This document shows, piece by piece, positions 1 through 10,149 of a DNA stretch of 38,245 bases. Position numbers and translations under genes: made by a program. Numbering within the stretch: position 1 is the first letter of the stretch; each line of letters begins with the position of its first letter. Source of the stretch: an uncultured Muribaculaceae bacterium (GTDB lineage: Bacteria; Bacteroidota; Bacteroidia; Bacteroidales; Muribaculaceae); NCBI GenBank assembly GCA_944321715.1, contig CALUMJ010000027.1, positions 1 through 38,245 on the forward strand, given 5' to 3'. The notes under the pieces are model-generated. The model was not told the DNA's origin. It ran no database searches and saw only the letters and a list, made by a program, of their open reading frames with translations.

Positions 1-106
1 AACTCAGTAGCCCGCACATTTTTTTCACCCAAAAATATGCCCTATAACATACATCCCAGCAAATCCCCCCAAAAAACACCACAAACCAGCAACATTATTT
101 AACACA

Positions 107-138
107 ATGGCAGCCCCTTCCTACGAAGAGACTGCCAT
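107..138 (-). terminator. Strong 3' hairpin after small lipoprotein gene
   Basis: Two 14-nt arms (107-120 and 125-138) flank a 4-nt loop. Read as minus-strand RNA every position pairs, two of them as G-U. Read as plus-strand RNA those two positions are A-C mismatches, so the structure belongs to the minus-strand transcript. It lies about 20 nt past the stop of the 161-472 gene. The downstream U tract is poor, so it may act as a 3'-stabilising hairpin and not a classic terminator. Nothing else is recognisable in 1-106. Confidence 0.6.
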
Positions 139-160
139 AAATTTCATCACAGACACATCG

Positions 161-472
161 TCACTGATTGCGGCGTACCTGCCTCAACTTGGACAACAAA
201 CCCAAATTCAAAAATATTCCAAGAATGAAACCAACCCAATATACCAACCCTTCATTTTGATAAGAAAACAGATTTATATCCCAGTTGCCATATTCAGGAT
301 TGATAGCGTGTGCCACAATCGCTACCAATTTTGCCACCAACGACACAATTATAATCACACCGTGCCACAATCCTCCCCAAAAACCATAAAGAGCCAATGG
401 CTCTTCGCTTGCAAAACAGGATGTAAGTGACAACATAAGTAAAAACACGAAAAACAGTGATAACTTCTTCAT
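161..472 (-). CDS. Small membrane lipoprotein, unknown function
   Basis: This 103-residue protein has a short basic start, a hydrophobic run and a lipobox-like LTSC (Cys19), so it is predicted to be a lipoprotein. The mature part has two hydrophobic stretches, roughly residues 33-57 (GLWHGVIIIVSLVAKL) and 75-93 (YWVGFILGIFLNLGLL), and a basic tail ending RRNQ. No enzymatic motif is visible. It could be a lipid-anchored inner-membrane protein or a plain two- to three-segment membrane protein whose Cys is incidental. It stands alone on the minus strand, about 440 bp from the ferritin gene, and ends just before a strong hairpin. The start gives a proper signal sequence; a longer open frame in another phase over 294-620 is a shadow. 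The family is not recognised. Confidence 0.75.
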   Translation of the reverse strand: MKKLSLFFVFLLMLSLTSCFASEEPLALYGFWGGLWHGVIIIVSLVAKLVAIVAHAINPEYGNWDINLFSYQNEGLVYWVGFILGIFLNLGLLSKLRQVRRNQ

Positions 473-840
473 AACAACTACTTAATAAGCATTTAAATTT
501 CAACGCAAACCATTTGACACTTCTCTCACCAAGAACATATCTTATGCAAAAAAGGATAACAAACCGTTCAAAAATAAATTCCAAAGCAATGAAATGTTTC
601 GACAATTTGCGACAAAACAAAGATAATAATCATTAATCTGAAAAACAAACATTCGCTCACTACGAAAATATTTTCGCCTCTATTTGTTAATTCATTTACC
701 TAATCACGACTTTGACAAATTCAAGAACAAAACACTCATGCGCAATGCTACGATACAGAAGGCTGAATAGATTAAAACATCGATACAACACATTTAACGC
801 AAAAAGACGAAGCACTCTTCTACAATGCACAAAATACATA
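473..840. other. AT-rich intergenic region
   Basis: No convincing gene lies here. On the minus strand TATTTTTG (569-576) fits the Bacteroidetes -7 consensus TAnnTTTG and could serve the lipoprotein gene, although no clear -33 box is seen. A perfect 14-bp palindrome, CGAAAATATTTTCG, sits at 663-676 and could be an operator. The rest is AT-rich and unremarkable. Confidence 0.4.
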
Positions 841-893
841 CACAAATAAAAACTGGACTGTAACGGTATAATATCAGCCGCTACAGCCCAGCT
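841..893 (-). terminator. Rho-independent terminator of ferritin gene
   Basis: A 16-nt stem pairs 878-893 with 851-866 across an 11-nt loop. Three positions pair only as G-U in the minus-strand RNA. The stem is followed by a U-rich stretch (complement of 841-850). It lies about 20 nt downstream of the ferritin stop codon. Confidence 0.85.
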
Positions 894-915
894 ACGTTTT
901 CAATACGGACACTTA

Positions 916-1434
916 TTATTCGCCAGCAAGAGGTGCGGCTTGTGTATAGGTGCGAGCACCCAGCTCCTTGTCGAGCATATACAAGCCATATCCATTGTCA
1001 CCTATCATCTTAAGGTTGTCGATGATGTTTTGTGCGGTTTCTTCTTCCTCTACCTGCTCGTCGATAAACCACTTCAACATGCTGCTTGTGGCATAGTCGT
1101 TTTCTTGCGATGCAAGTGCGCACAGGCCATTAATCATGTTCGTAACTTTCTGCTCATGTGCAAGTGCACCTTCATACACTTTCAATACCGAATCCCATTC
1201 GGTAGGCACAGCCTTGATAGCGTCGAGCTTAACGTTGCCGCCACGCGAAATCACATATTTGAACAATATCATGGCGTGGTCTTGCTCTTCTTTAAACTGA
1301 ACCTCGAACCACTTGCCCATGCCAGGGCGGCCGTTTGCATGGCAATACGAAGCCATCGAAAGATACAAATATGCCGACCACATCTCGGCGTTAATCTGGC
1401 TATTGAGAGCCTCTTCAATTTTCTTGTTTAACAT
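916..1434 (-). CDS. ftnA: Non-haem ferritin (FtnA type)
   Basis: This 172-residue cytosolic iron-storage protein assembles into a 24-subunit shell that oxidises Fe(II) and stores the ferric mineral. The four-helix ferritin fold is complete. Ferroxidase ligands are visible at Glu17 (QINAEMW), Glu50 and His53 (FKEEQDHA), Glu94 (AHEQ) and Gln127 (DEQVEEEE), with Glu49, Glu126, Glu129 and Glu130 available for the third iron site found in bacterial FtnA proteins. A bacterioferritin would carry a haem-ligand Met in another context; that pattern is absent. Length is normal for FtnA (about 165-175). The gene is monocistronic, with a strong terminator downstream and the esterase gene 105 bp upstream. 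No Fur-type operator was recognised. Function is close to certain from motifs alone. Confidence 0.96.
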   Translation of the reverse strand: MLNKKIEEALNSQINAEMWSAYLYLSMASYCHANGRPGMGKWFEVQFKEEQDHAMILFKYVISRGGNVKLDAIKAVPTEWDSVLKVYEGALAHEQKVTNMINGLCALASQENDYATSSMLKWFIDEQVEEEETAQNIIDNLKMIGDNGYGLYMLDKELGARTYTQAAPLAGE

Positions 1435-1539
1435 TGTCGTATATGTTTTATAAGTTGATTATATGTCATGTCCAATGGGTCACGACCCTTCACCGATAGT
1501 ATATAGCAAAAATGTTGCCAAAGTAGCACGCGACTTCTA

Positions 1540-3311
<1,772 letters not shown>

Positions 3312-6062
3312 ATGGAACAATCACGACATTACACGGGATTGACCGATGCCGAGGTGCTTGAAAGCCGTCGGCAGCATGGTGTCAATATCCTTACGCCACC
3401 CAAGAAAGATTCACTTTGGAAAAAATTTTTCGAGAAACTTGTCGGACCTTTTGGTCGTTACATCAACGGTTGGGAAAACGGCGACCCACTAATTTTTATC
3501 CTCGAAATTGCAGCATTACTGTCAATAGCCATTGCTTGCAGCGAATTTTGGGGCTGGTTTGGCCTGACGCCGAGGGATGCTTCGGTATTTCTTGAACCTG
3601 TGGGCATATTGCTCGCCATTTTCCTCGCAACGGGCGTGGCATTTTTCTTCGAGGTGAAAGCCGACAAGGCTTTTGCAATCCTCAACCAAGTCAATGACGA
3701 AGAACCAGTAAAAGTGATACGCAACGGCTACACCACCGAAGTGCCAAAGAAAGACGTGGTAGTGGGCGACATCGTCATCATCAACACAGGCGACGAAGTG
3801 CCTGCCGATGCCGAACTGCTTGAGGCCGTGACACTGCGAATCGACGAATCGACACTCACCGGCGAACCCGTCTGCGACAAGACCACCGACCCTGCCGAGT
3901 TTGACAAAGATGCCACATTCCCATCCGACCACGTGATGAAAGGCACAAAGGTGATGGAGGGCCATGGCGTGTGCCGCGTATTCGCTGTCGGCGACAAGAC
4001 CGAAAATGGCAAGGTGTTCGTAGCCGCCCAAATCGACAACAGCGTGAAAACACCGCTCAACGAGCAGCTCGACCGCCTTAGCCACCTTATCACATGGGGT
4101 AGCTACATCGTTGCAGCCCTTATCATTGTCGGACGCATCATAATGTTCTTCTCAAGTACGGCTGGGGCATTCTCATGGCCCGACTTCCTTGCATACTTGT
4201 TACAGACTGCCATGATTGCCGTGACACTCATAGTGGTGTCGGTACCCGAAGGATTGCCGATGGCTGTGACGCTGAGCCTCGCCTACAGCATGCGCCGAAT
4301 GCTCAAGACCAACAACCTTGTCCGCAAAATGCACGCTTGTGAAACAATGGGCGCAACCACCGTCATTTGCACCGACAAGACTGGCACGCTCACACAAAAC
4401 CAAATGCGCATACACCGCACCAACTTCTACGCCCTGCCCGACGACCAACACCTCGGCAGCGATGACATAAGCCACCTCATCACCGAGGGCATCGCCGTCA
4501 ACTCCACAGCATCGCTCAACCTCTCAGACCCTGCCAAGCCGCAAGTGCTGGGCAACCCAACCGAGGGCGCATTGCTATTGTGGCTGCACGCCAACGACAT
4601 CGACTATCAGGAGCTGAAAGACAAAGCCCCAGTAGTAGAAGAATTGCCATTCTCGACCGAGCGCAAGTACATGGCGACGGTGGTAAAATCGGCATCGGGC
4701 AAAAAAGTGCTTTATGTGAAAGGTGCGCCCGAGATTGTATATTCGCTCTGCTCCGAGTCGTGCGGCAATGTCACCAAAGAAACTATCGACAAGCAATTGC
4801 TTGCCTACCAAAACCAAGCAATGCGCACACTTGGATTTGCCTACAAGGTTCTCACCGACAATGAAACAGCCATTGCCGATGGCAAGGTAGCTGTCGGCAG
4901 CCTCACTTTCCTCGGCATTGTAGCCATTGCCGACCCTGTGCGTCCCGACGTTCCGGCTGCCGTTAGAGAATGCCTTGATGCAGGTATTGCCGTGAAAATC
5001 GTCACTGGCGACACACCTGGCACAGCCAAGGAGATTGGTCGCCAAATAGGCCTGTGGACCGATGCCGACACCGACCGCAACATCATCACCGGACCTGAAT
5101 TCGCCGCACTGAGCGACAAAGAACTCTCCGACCGCATCCTCGACTTGAAAATCATATCGCGCGCCCGCCCGATGGATAAAAAACGGCTCGTCGAAACATT
5201 GCAGCAGAAAGGGCAAGTGGTGGCAGTGACCGGCGACGGAACCAACGACGCCCCGGCACTGAAAGCCGCCCAAGTGGGCTTGTCGATGGGCGACGGCACA
5301 TCGGTTGCCAAGGAAGCCAGCGACATCACCATCATCGACAACTCGTTTGCCAGCATCGGCCGAGCCGTGATGTGGGGCCGCTCGCTCTACCAGAACATAC
5401 AGCGGTTCATACTCTTCCAAATGACTGTGAACGTGGCAGCATGCCTCATCGTGCTTGCCGGCGCATTCATGGGCACCGAGTCGCCGTTGACTGTGACACA
5501 AATGCTGTGGGTCAACCTCATCATGGACACATTCGCAGCCATGGCACTCGCCTCGCTGCCGCCATCCGAAAGCGTCATGAAAGACAAGCCGCGCGACCGC
5601 CGCGCATTCATCATCGACCGCTTCATGGGCTGGGCAATCGTTGCCACAGGCGTGGTATTCTTCGCACTGCTGCTGGCTCTGCTCTACATCTTCCAGCACG
5701 CCGACATCACCTGCCTCACCGACCTTGCCCACCTGCACCTTGACGCTCCCGACAAGCACCTCACGCCATACGAACTTTCGATGTTCTTCACCATATTCGT
5801 GATGCTGCAATTCTGGAACATGTTCAACGCCCGCGCATTCAAGACGGGCCGTTCGGCATTCCACTTCAAGGGCTGCAACGGATTCGGGCTCATTGCCCTC
5901 ATCATTCTCATCGGCCAGGTGTTCATAGTCACCGTCGGCGGCGAGATGTTCAACGTCACCCCCATCAAGACTATCGACTGGGTAATAATCATCGCCGGCA
6001 CATCGGTGGTGCTGTGGGTAGTAGAGCTCGCCCATCTCATCGCCCGCACCCTCCGCAAATAA
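3312..6062 (+). CDS. Calcium-translocating P-type ATPase, PMCA type
   Basis: This 916-residue inner-membrane pump of the P2 group couples ATP hydrolysis to export of Ca2+. All diagnostic motifs are intact: actuator TGEP (183-186), the membrane ion-binding VPEGLP (Pro312-Glu313) of segment M4, the phosphorylated Asp355 in CTDKTGTLTQNQM, the nucleotide-binding KGAPE, and the hinge TGDGTNDAPAL (640-650; Asp642, Asp646). The protein starts with a cation-ATPase N-terminal domain (YTGLTDAEVLESRRQHG) and ends with the usual C-terminal set of membrane segments. Length matches the Bacteroides PMCA-type family (about 880-910). PEGLP in M4 favours Ca2+ over Na+/K+ or heavy metals; Mn2+ as an extra substrate cannot be excluded. 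It is monocistronic, with its own -7 box and terminator. A 486-codon antisense frame at 4575-6035 is a codon-bias shadow. Confidence 0.93.
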   Translation: MEQSRHYTGLTDAEVLESRRQHGVNILTPPKKDSLWKKFFEKLVGPFGRYINGWENGDPLIFILEIAALLSIAIACSEFWGWFGLTPRDASVFLEPVGILLAIFLATGVAFFFEVKADKAFAILNQVNDEEPVKVIRNGYTTEVPKKDVVVGDIVIINTGDEVPADAELLEAVTLRIDESTLTGEPVCDKTTDPAEFDKDATFPSDHVMKGTKVMEGHGVCRVFAVGDKTENGKVFVAAQIDNSVKTPLNEQLDRLSHLITWGSYIVAALIIVGRIIMFFSSTAGAFSWPDFLAYLLQTAMIAVTLIVVSVPEGLPMAVTLSLAYSMRRMLKTNNLVRKMHACETMGATTVICTDKTGTLTQNQMRIHRTNFYALPDDQHLGSDDISHLITEGIAVNSTASLNLSDPAKPQVLGNPTEGALLLWLHANDIDYQELKDKAPVVEELPFSTERKYMATVVKSASGKKVLYVKGAPEIVYSLCSESCGNVTKETIDKQLLAYQNQAMRTLGFAYKVLTDNETAIADGKVAVGSLTFLGIVAIADPVRPDVPAAVRECLDAGIAVKIVTGDTPGTAKEIGRQIGLWTDADTDRNIITGPEFAALSDKELSDRILDLKIISRARPMDKKRLVETLQQKGQVVAVTGDGTNDAPALKAAQVGLSMGDGTSVAKEASDITIIDNSFASIGRAVMWGRSLYQNIQRFILFQMTVNVAACLIVLAGAFMGTESPLTVTQMLWVNLIMDTFAAMALASLPPSESVMKDKPRDRRAFIIDRFMGWAIVATGVVFFALLLALLYIFQHADITCLTDLAHLHLDAPDKHLTPYELSMFFTIFVMLQFWNMFNARAFKTGRSAFHFKGCNGFGLIALIILIGQVFIVTVGGEMFNVTPIKTIDWVIIIAGTSVVLWVVELAHLIARTLRK

Positions 6063-6090
6063 CCCTATAAAATAAACATACTACCATTTG

Positions 6091-6131
6091 AACTGCATCG
6101 TAAAATAGTATTACGGTGCAGTTCTCGTTTT
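6091..6131 (+). terminator. Rho-independent terminator after the ATPase
   Basis: A 13-bp stem (6091-6103 with 6111-6123, one G-U pair) encloses a 7-nt loop and is followed by CTCGTTTT. It lies about 30 nt after the stop codon. Confidence 0.85.
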
Positions 6132-6278
6132 AAGAATCAATGAGGAAACTCTATTTGATACGATAAAGTCGCCCGACCACACAACCGACAATGACAAACA
6201 AATCGAATCATCGTTCCTAATGAAGTTTATAATAAACTGCATACCTTATCACAATTAGGTGGTGTGGGGGGAAATTTG

Positions 6279-6286
6279 TAACTTTG
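6279..6286 (+). promoter_or_regulatory. -7 box (TAACTTTG) very close to the DUF2027 start
   Basis: An exact TAnnTTTG box ends only 16 nt before the ATG at 6303. With the usual -7 spacing the transcript would begin about 10 nt before the start codon, so this would be a near-leaderless mRNA. No clear -33 box was seen. Confidence 0.5.
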
Positions 6287-6302
6287 CTGGAAATTGAATT
6301 TT

Positions 6303-7358
6303 ATGGCAAAGGTTAACGATATTGTGCGCTTCCTCAATTCCACTGGTGGAGGGCGCATCACACGGATTGAGAATGGAATGGCATACGTCGAGGACGAGGA
6401 CGGGTTTGAGCAGCCCGTGCTGCTGCGCGAGTGCGTGGTGGTTGACGAGTCGAAGCCGCGGTTGACGGCATACGACCGCCCGGCAATACCCGCACCGAGC
6501 AAGGAAGAACCCAAGCCCACTCCGCAGCAACCCGTGGTTGAAGAAACCGAGGGGGGCGAAAAGCTCAACATCACTCTCGCCTACGAACCACGGGAAATCA
6601 AGCACCTGAACACCACCACATTCTATGCCTACATAGTGAACGACAGCAACTACTACCTCTATTACAGTTACATGACGCGCAGCGATGACGATGGCAAATG
6701 GACTACGTGGAGTCATGGAATAATTGAACCGAATATACAGGTACTACTTGAGGAATTTGACTCGCGGCGGCTCACGTCGATGTCGCGTGTGGCTGTGCAA
6801 TATATTGCATTCAAGCAAGACAAGCCGTTCAAGCTCAAAAATCCGGCACTTGTGGAGCATCGGTTAGACACCACCAAGTTTTACAAGCTGCATTGCTTCC
6901 ACGACAATGAATATTTCGACACGCCAGTCATCGCCCTTGACATCGTGCGCAACGACGTGCCTGCGCGAATGATGGTGATTGACAGCACCGACCTCGAACG
7001 CGCCATGCAGGAAAAACGCCGCGCCGACCGCCCCACGCACAAACCAGTGCAGAAACACACCAAGGAGAAAAACGGCATCATCGAGTGCGACCTGCACATA
7101 CACCAGCTGCTCGACACGACGGCAGGACTCTCGAACCGCGACATGCTCGAAGTGCAGTTAGACAAGTTTCGTGAAGTGATGGACGCCAACATCAACACAC
7201 CTGGAGCACGCATAGTGTTTATCCATGGCAAGGGCGAAGGTGTGCTGCGCAAAGCCCTGCTCGACGAGCTTAAACGCCGCTATCCACATTGCGAGGCACA
7301 AGATGCCAGTTTCCGCGAATACGGATTCGGAGCGACGCTTGTGAAACTCCGCAAATAG
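6303..7358 (+). CDS. DUF2027 and Smr-domain protein
   Basis: This 351-residue cytosolic protein follows the Bacteroidetes DUF2027 layout. An N-terminal SH3-like barrel (about 1-48, VNDIVRFLNSTGGGRI) is followed by a Pro/Glu-rich linker (about 58-86), a beta-rich middle domain (about 88-225), a basic linker (RRADRPTHKPVQKH) and a C-terminal Smr domain (about 258-351). The Smr signature is visible as ECDLHIHQLL and HGKGEGVLR (308-316). Smr domains in MutS2 and relatives are nucleases or nucleic-acid binders linked to recombination control or ribosome rescue; which applies here is unknown. I start at the ATG at 6303; an in-frame TTG at 6294 would add three residues but sits where transcription should begin. 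The next gene starts 13 nt after the stop, suggesting co-transcription with EFR1. Confidence 0.88.
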   Translation: MAKVNDIVRFLNSTGGGRITRIENGMAYVEDEDGFEQPVLLRECVVVDESKPRLTAYDRPAIPAPSKEEPKPTPQQPVVEETEGGEKLNITLAYEPREIKHLNTTTFYAYIVNDSNYYLYYSYMTRSDDDGKWTTWSHGIIEPNIQVLLEEFDSRRLTSMSRVAVQYIAFKQDKPFKLKNPALVEHRLDTTKFYKLHCFHDNEYFDTPVIALDIVRNDVPARMMVIDSTDLERAMQEKRRADRPTHKPVQKHTKEKNGIIECDLHIHQLLDTTAGLSNRDMLEVQLDKFREVMDANINTPGARIVFIHGKGEGVLRKALLDELKRRYPHCEAQDASFREYGFGATLVKLRK

Positions 7359-7371
7359 CATCCCTACGGCC

Positions 7372-8136
7372 ATGATTTACTGGTTCTCTGGCACGGGCAA
7401 CAGCCGGTGGGCAGCCGAGCAACTTGCACAGCGGCTCGGTGACAGGCTCGCAAGCATAGCCGACTGCATAGCCAGCGGCGACTATCGCCACAGCCTTGCC
7501 CCCGGCGAAAGCATCGGCTGGGTGTTCCCCACCTATTCATGGGGGCCACCGCCGGTAGTGCTTGATTTCATCGCCCAGTGGCACATCGACGGATACGAAA
7601 AGAATTCAACATATTGCTATATGGCAACCACTTGCGGCGACGATGTGGGGCTGGCGGTCGATATATTTGCCAAGGCTCTTGGCTATATCGACCTCGTCGC
7701 CGCTTTTTCAATACAGATGCCAAACAACTACATTCTGCTACCAGGCTTCGACACCGACCCGGCACAAGTCGAGCTTGACAAGAAAGCACGAGCCGTGGCT
7801 CGCATCGAGCAAGTGGCTACGGCCATAGCCGGCCACACTCGCACAGTCGATGTAGTTACAGGCCGATACAAGTGGTTGAAATCACGCATCATACGTCCAT
7901 TTTTCGTGCGACACATGATGAGCGACAAGCATTTCACAGCCGATGCCGACCTGTGCAACGGCTGTGGCACATGTGCCGCCGTCTGCCCCATGCGCAACAT
8001 CACCATCGGCGACGACCACCGTCCACAATGGCATGGCAACTGTGCCGTATGCCTCGGTTGCATACACCGCTGCCCACGTCGCGCCATCCAGTATGGCTCC
8101 ATCACCCGCCACAAAGGCCGCTACCACTTCAAGTAA
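7372..8136 (+). CDS. EFR1-type flavodoxin/2[4Fe-4S] ferredoxin fusion
   Basis: This 254-residue cytosolic redox protein has an N-terminal flavodoxin-like domain whose FMN phosphate loop is SGTGNS (6-11). The C-terminal bacterial ferredoxin domain carries two complete cluster motifs: Cys195, 198, 201, 205 (CNGCGTCAAVC) and Cys224, 227, 230, 234 (CAVCLGCIHRC). This matches the EFR1 family of anaerobes, in which FMN and two 4Fe-4S clusters pass low-potential electrons to an unidentified partner. Length is typical (about 250-270). It lies 13 nt behind the DUF2027 gene. No partner reductase is adjacent, so its donor and acceptor are unknown. Confidence 0.9.
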   Translation: MIYWFSGTGNSRWAAEQLAQRLGDRLASIADCIASGDYRHSLAPGESIGWVFPTYSWGPPPVVLDFIAQWHIDGYEKNSTYCYMATTCGDDVGLAVDIFAKALGYIDLVAAFSIQMPNNYILLPGFDTDPAQVELDKKARAVARIEQVATAIAGHTRTVDVVTGRYKWLKSRIIRPFFVRHMMSDKHFTADADLCNGCGTCAAVCPMRNITIGDDHRPQWHGNCAVCLGCIHRCPRRAIQYGSITRHKGRYHFK

Positions 8137-8297
8137 CACCACAAAAGTGGGTGACTGCCTATCACACAACCCTTATGTATTTAACCCAAATCGGTCATTA
8201 GATTTCAAAACAATTATATTCTATTATCGAGCAGATTGGTTGCCGATAAGAGAATGAAAGTGTTTTGGAAAGCTAAGAGAAATTCACATTTTGGGGG
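8137..8297. other. 3' intergenic stretch before repeat copy A
   Basis: This is the first part of a convergent intergenic region (8137-8581). I see no gene and no strong terminator for the EFR1 gene here. A G-run occurs at 8293-8300, at the edge of the repeat element that follows. Confidence 0.4.
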
Positions 8298-8470
8298 GGG
8301 TTAGCAAAATTGGCAGTACCCACCTCGTAGGGACGCACGGCTCGTGCGTCCGTGTGCCGAAAGGTGCCATTAAATTACTATGTTTCAAACTGATATACGC
8401 CTAATTGCGCAGCGGACGCACGAGCCGTGCGTCCCTACAAAATTGCACAAATCTGTATTTTGATACACCT
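8298..8470 (+). repeat. MITE-like palindromic repeat, copy A
   Basis: The degenerate left terminus (GGGTTAGCAAAAT) and intact right terminus (ATTTTGATACACCT) enclose two hairpin arms. The left arm is GTAGGGACGCACGG then CTCGTGCGTCC (8328-8351); the right arm is its inverted copy (8413-8438). Between them is an AT-rich spacer ending CCTAATTGCGCAG. The element lies between two convergent genes. Copies B to F share the layout. Confidence 0.85.
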
Positions 8471-8515
8471 CCATTGAGGCTCAACTACTGGTTTCAAATG
8501 CAAGAGTGGAGCTGC

Positions 8516-8557
8516 ATAAAAAAGTTGGGCTGCAGCCGATTTCGGCACAACCCAACT
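8516..8557 (-). terminator. Rho-independent terminator of the three-module secreted protein gene
   Basis: On the minus strand the arms (8543-8557 and 8523-8538) pair through AGTTGGG/CCCAACT plus an inner GCCG/CGGC segment. A run of six or more U follows. It begins about 25 nt after the stop codon. Confidence 0.85.
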
Positions 8558-8581
8558 CCATGACATTTTATGTATCTTGTT

Positions 8582-9925
8582 TTACTTCACAAGCACCTTG
8601 TGAGCCTCGCCGTCGATTACCACGATATAAACACCTGCTGGGCAAGTGATTGTTTCAACGTCCGAAGCAATGAGCATACCGCTTGCCGTGTAAACGTTCA
8701 CTTCGTCAGCATCACCAACAATCAGGATTTCGCCATCACCAGCAACTACACGGGCAGCAGCCTCGGCATCAACGTCGCTGACACCCGTATGAGCATCAGT
8801 AAGCGTAATCCAACCGCCACCAACGCATGTCAACTGTACTGTACATGTATAAGTGCCCGGAGCAATCGAAAACGATATGTCACCATTCATCGCAACAGGC
8901 ATCATCACATCCTCTTCCATTGCGCCAATGCCAGTAGCAGGTACATAACGATAGGTTTTCAACCCGTCCCAATCTTCGGCATTGGCAGTAAGTTGGGCTA
9001 CAAAACCGAAATAAGAACCTCCCTCGGCAATAGTAATTTCAGTAACATATTCACCTGGATTATCTTCACTTTCTTGTACTTCCATCCCAGAATCGGTTGC
9101 CCAACCAGCACCCTCGATGTCGCCAATGAAATATATTGCATCGGGGAAATCATAGTCGATGACACCTGTCGGCACGAAAGAGGCAGAGCCAATGTTCAAA
9201 TCGACAGTCACTTCATACTCGCCGCCCGACAAACCGAACGACCACTCATTCCGTGCCAATACATAATAATATTCAGGTACGATAACTTGATTATATTTCT
9301 GCGGGCCATAACGATTGGCGTTGAATGTACTCCAGTCGCTTTCATCTGCACCTAACTGCGAAGTGAAAGTCACATAACCGAGGCTGCCCACACCGTCAAC
9401 GCCCTCTGTCCCAAGTACAGTAGCGGTAGCCGTATATACGCCTTCTTCTACTTGCTCCATTTTCACGCCTTTATCGGGATCCCACATACATTCGGGGATA
9501 GCACCGCACAAATAAAGGCATTCAGGCAATAGTTCGGTCGAATTAGCTTTCACAGTCATGGCGTTCAAGTCCACCACCACTTCATACGTGCCCGAATTAA
9601 TCATGTTGTAGGCGTTGGCATTCTTATAAAGAGTTGCCTGTATGCCGTTTGTCAAATAATAACCATCATACTCGGCACCATAACGGTTGGCATTAAGCCC
9701 CTCCCAGTCATCGGCATTAGCACCGAGTTGCGAGGCAAACCCAAATGCGCCATTGATAGTGATGTTGATTTCATACACATTAGCTGAAGTTTCAGTCATC
9801 GGCACGCCGAGATTGGCACTCCAGCCAGCTCCTTCCACTTCGCCGATAATATACATGTCGGCCTTGGCATGGAACGACATCGCCACGAGAAGCATAGCAA
9901 AAATTAAAGTAATACTTTTTTTCAT
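8582..9925 (-). CDS. Secreted protein with three related beta modules and C-terminal sorting-like tail
   Basis: This 447-residue protein has a signal peptide (about 1-22, cut near FHAKA). Three related modules follow at about 24-127, 136-252 and 262-377. Each opens with a (I/L)Y-hydrophobic-hydrophobic-G motif (MYIIGEVEGAGW, LYLCGAIPECMW, IYFIGDIEGAGW) and carries FxxQLxAxxxDW followed by an RY pair (residues 64-82, 187-206, 307-327). Each ends in a strand pair of the type GTYEVVVDLNAMTV. The opening motif recalls starch-binding SusE/SusF and other Bacteroidetes carbohydrate-binding modules, but no SusCD genes are near. The tail (about 384-447), ending GVYIVVIDGEAHKVLVK, resembles a type A sorting domain. 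I infer a surface or secreted glycan- or protein-binding protein; its ligand is unknown. It is monocistronic, with its own promoter and terminator. Confidence 0.8.
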   Translation of the reverse strand: MKKSITLIFAMLLVAMSFHAKADMYIIGEVEGAGWSANLGVPMTETSANVYEINITINGAFGFASQLGANADDWEGLNANRYGAEYDGYYLTNGIQATLYKNANAYNMINSGTYEVVVDLNAMTVKANSTELLPECLYLCGAIPECMWDPDKGVKMEQVEEGVYTATATVLGTEGVDGVGSLGYVTFTSQLGADESDWSTFNANRYGPQKYNQVIVPEYYYVLARNEWSFGLSGGEYEVTVDLNIGSASFVPTGVIDYDFPDAIYFIGDIEGAGWATDSGMEVQESEDNPGEYVTEITIAEGGSYFGFVAQLTANAEDWDGLKTYRYVPATGIGAMEEDVMMPVAMNGDISFSIAPGTYTCTVQLTCVGGGWITLTDAHTGVSDVDAEAAARVVAGDGEILIVGDADEVNVYTASGMLIASDVETITCPAGVYIVVIDGEAHKVLVK

Positions 9926-10027
9926 ACGTAAAAAATTTTATTAGGTTATTGATAAGTGAATTTCGCTAATAGGTTAGTCCTGTATATACAAGCAGATTGC
10001 AATTGCAGAAGCCTATAAAAGTCTATG

Positions 10028-10035
10028 CAAATTTA
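10028..10035 (-). promoter_or_regulatory. -7 box (TAAATTTG)
   Basis: On the minus strand TAAATTTG fits TAnnTTTG. It would give a leader of about 95 nt for the gene starting at 9925. No clear -33 element was seen. Confidence 0.45.
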
Positions 10036-10080
10036 TAAAAACCGCATCGACAAGCAGCTAATGCCACGTTAATAATTACA

Positions 10081-10127
10081 AAAAACGAGCATGACCCATG
10101 ATGCGAATGCTCATGACCCATGCTCGG
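10081..10127 (-). terminator. Rho-independent terminator of the TPR/barrel operon
   Basis: On the minus strand CGAGCATG (10120-10127) pairs with CATGCTCG (10087-10094) and is followed directly by six U (complement of 10081-10086). The loop contains a second small hairpin and a direct repeat of ATGGGTCATG. It lies about 20 nt past the stop of the barrel gene. Confidence 0.85.
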
Positions 10128-10149
10128 AATATAATATGCAATTACTTCG

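Noticed and set aside
107-430. 107-codon plus-strand open frame
   Set aside because: It begins inside the terminator-like hairpin and runs antisense to the lipoprotein gene, with no family features. The minus-strand frame has a proper signal peptide and lipobox.
1484-1496. Terminator after the esterase gene
   Set aside because: The GGGTCGTGACCC hairpin is only 4-5 bp and has no U tract.
4575-6035. 486-codon frame antisense to the Ca2+ ATPase
   Set aside because: It is His/Glu/Cys-rich and low in complexity, as expected from the mirror of a codon-biased gene. The sense strand has all P-type ATPase motifs.
6294-6302. TTG start for the DUF2027 gene
   Set aside because: It adds three residues and lies at the expected transcription start. 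The ATG at 6303 fits the family N-terminus.
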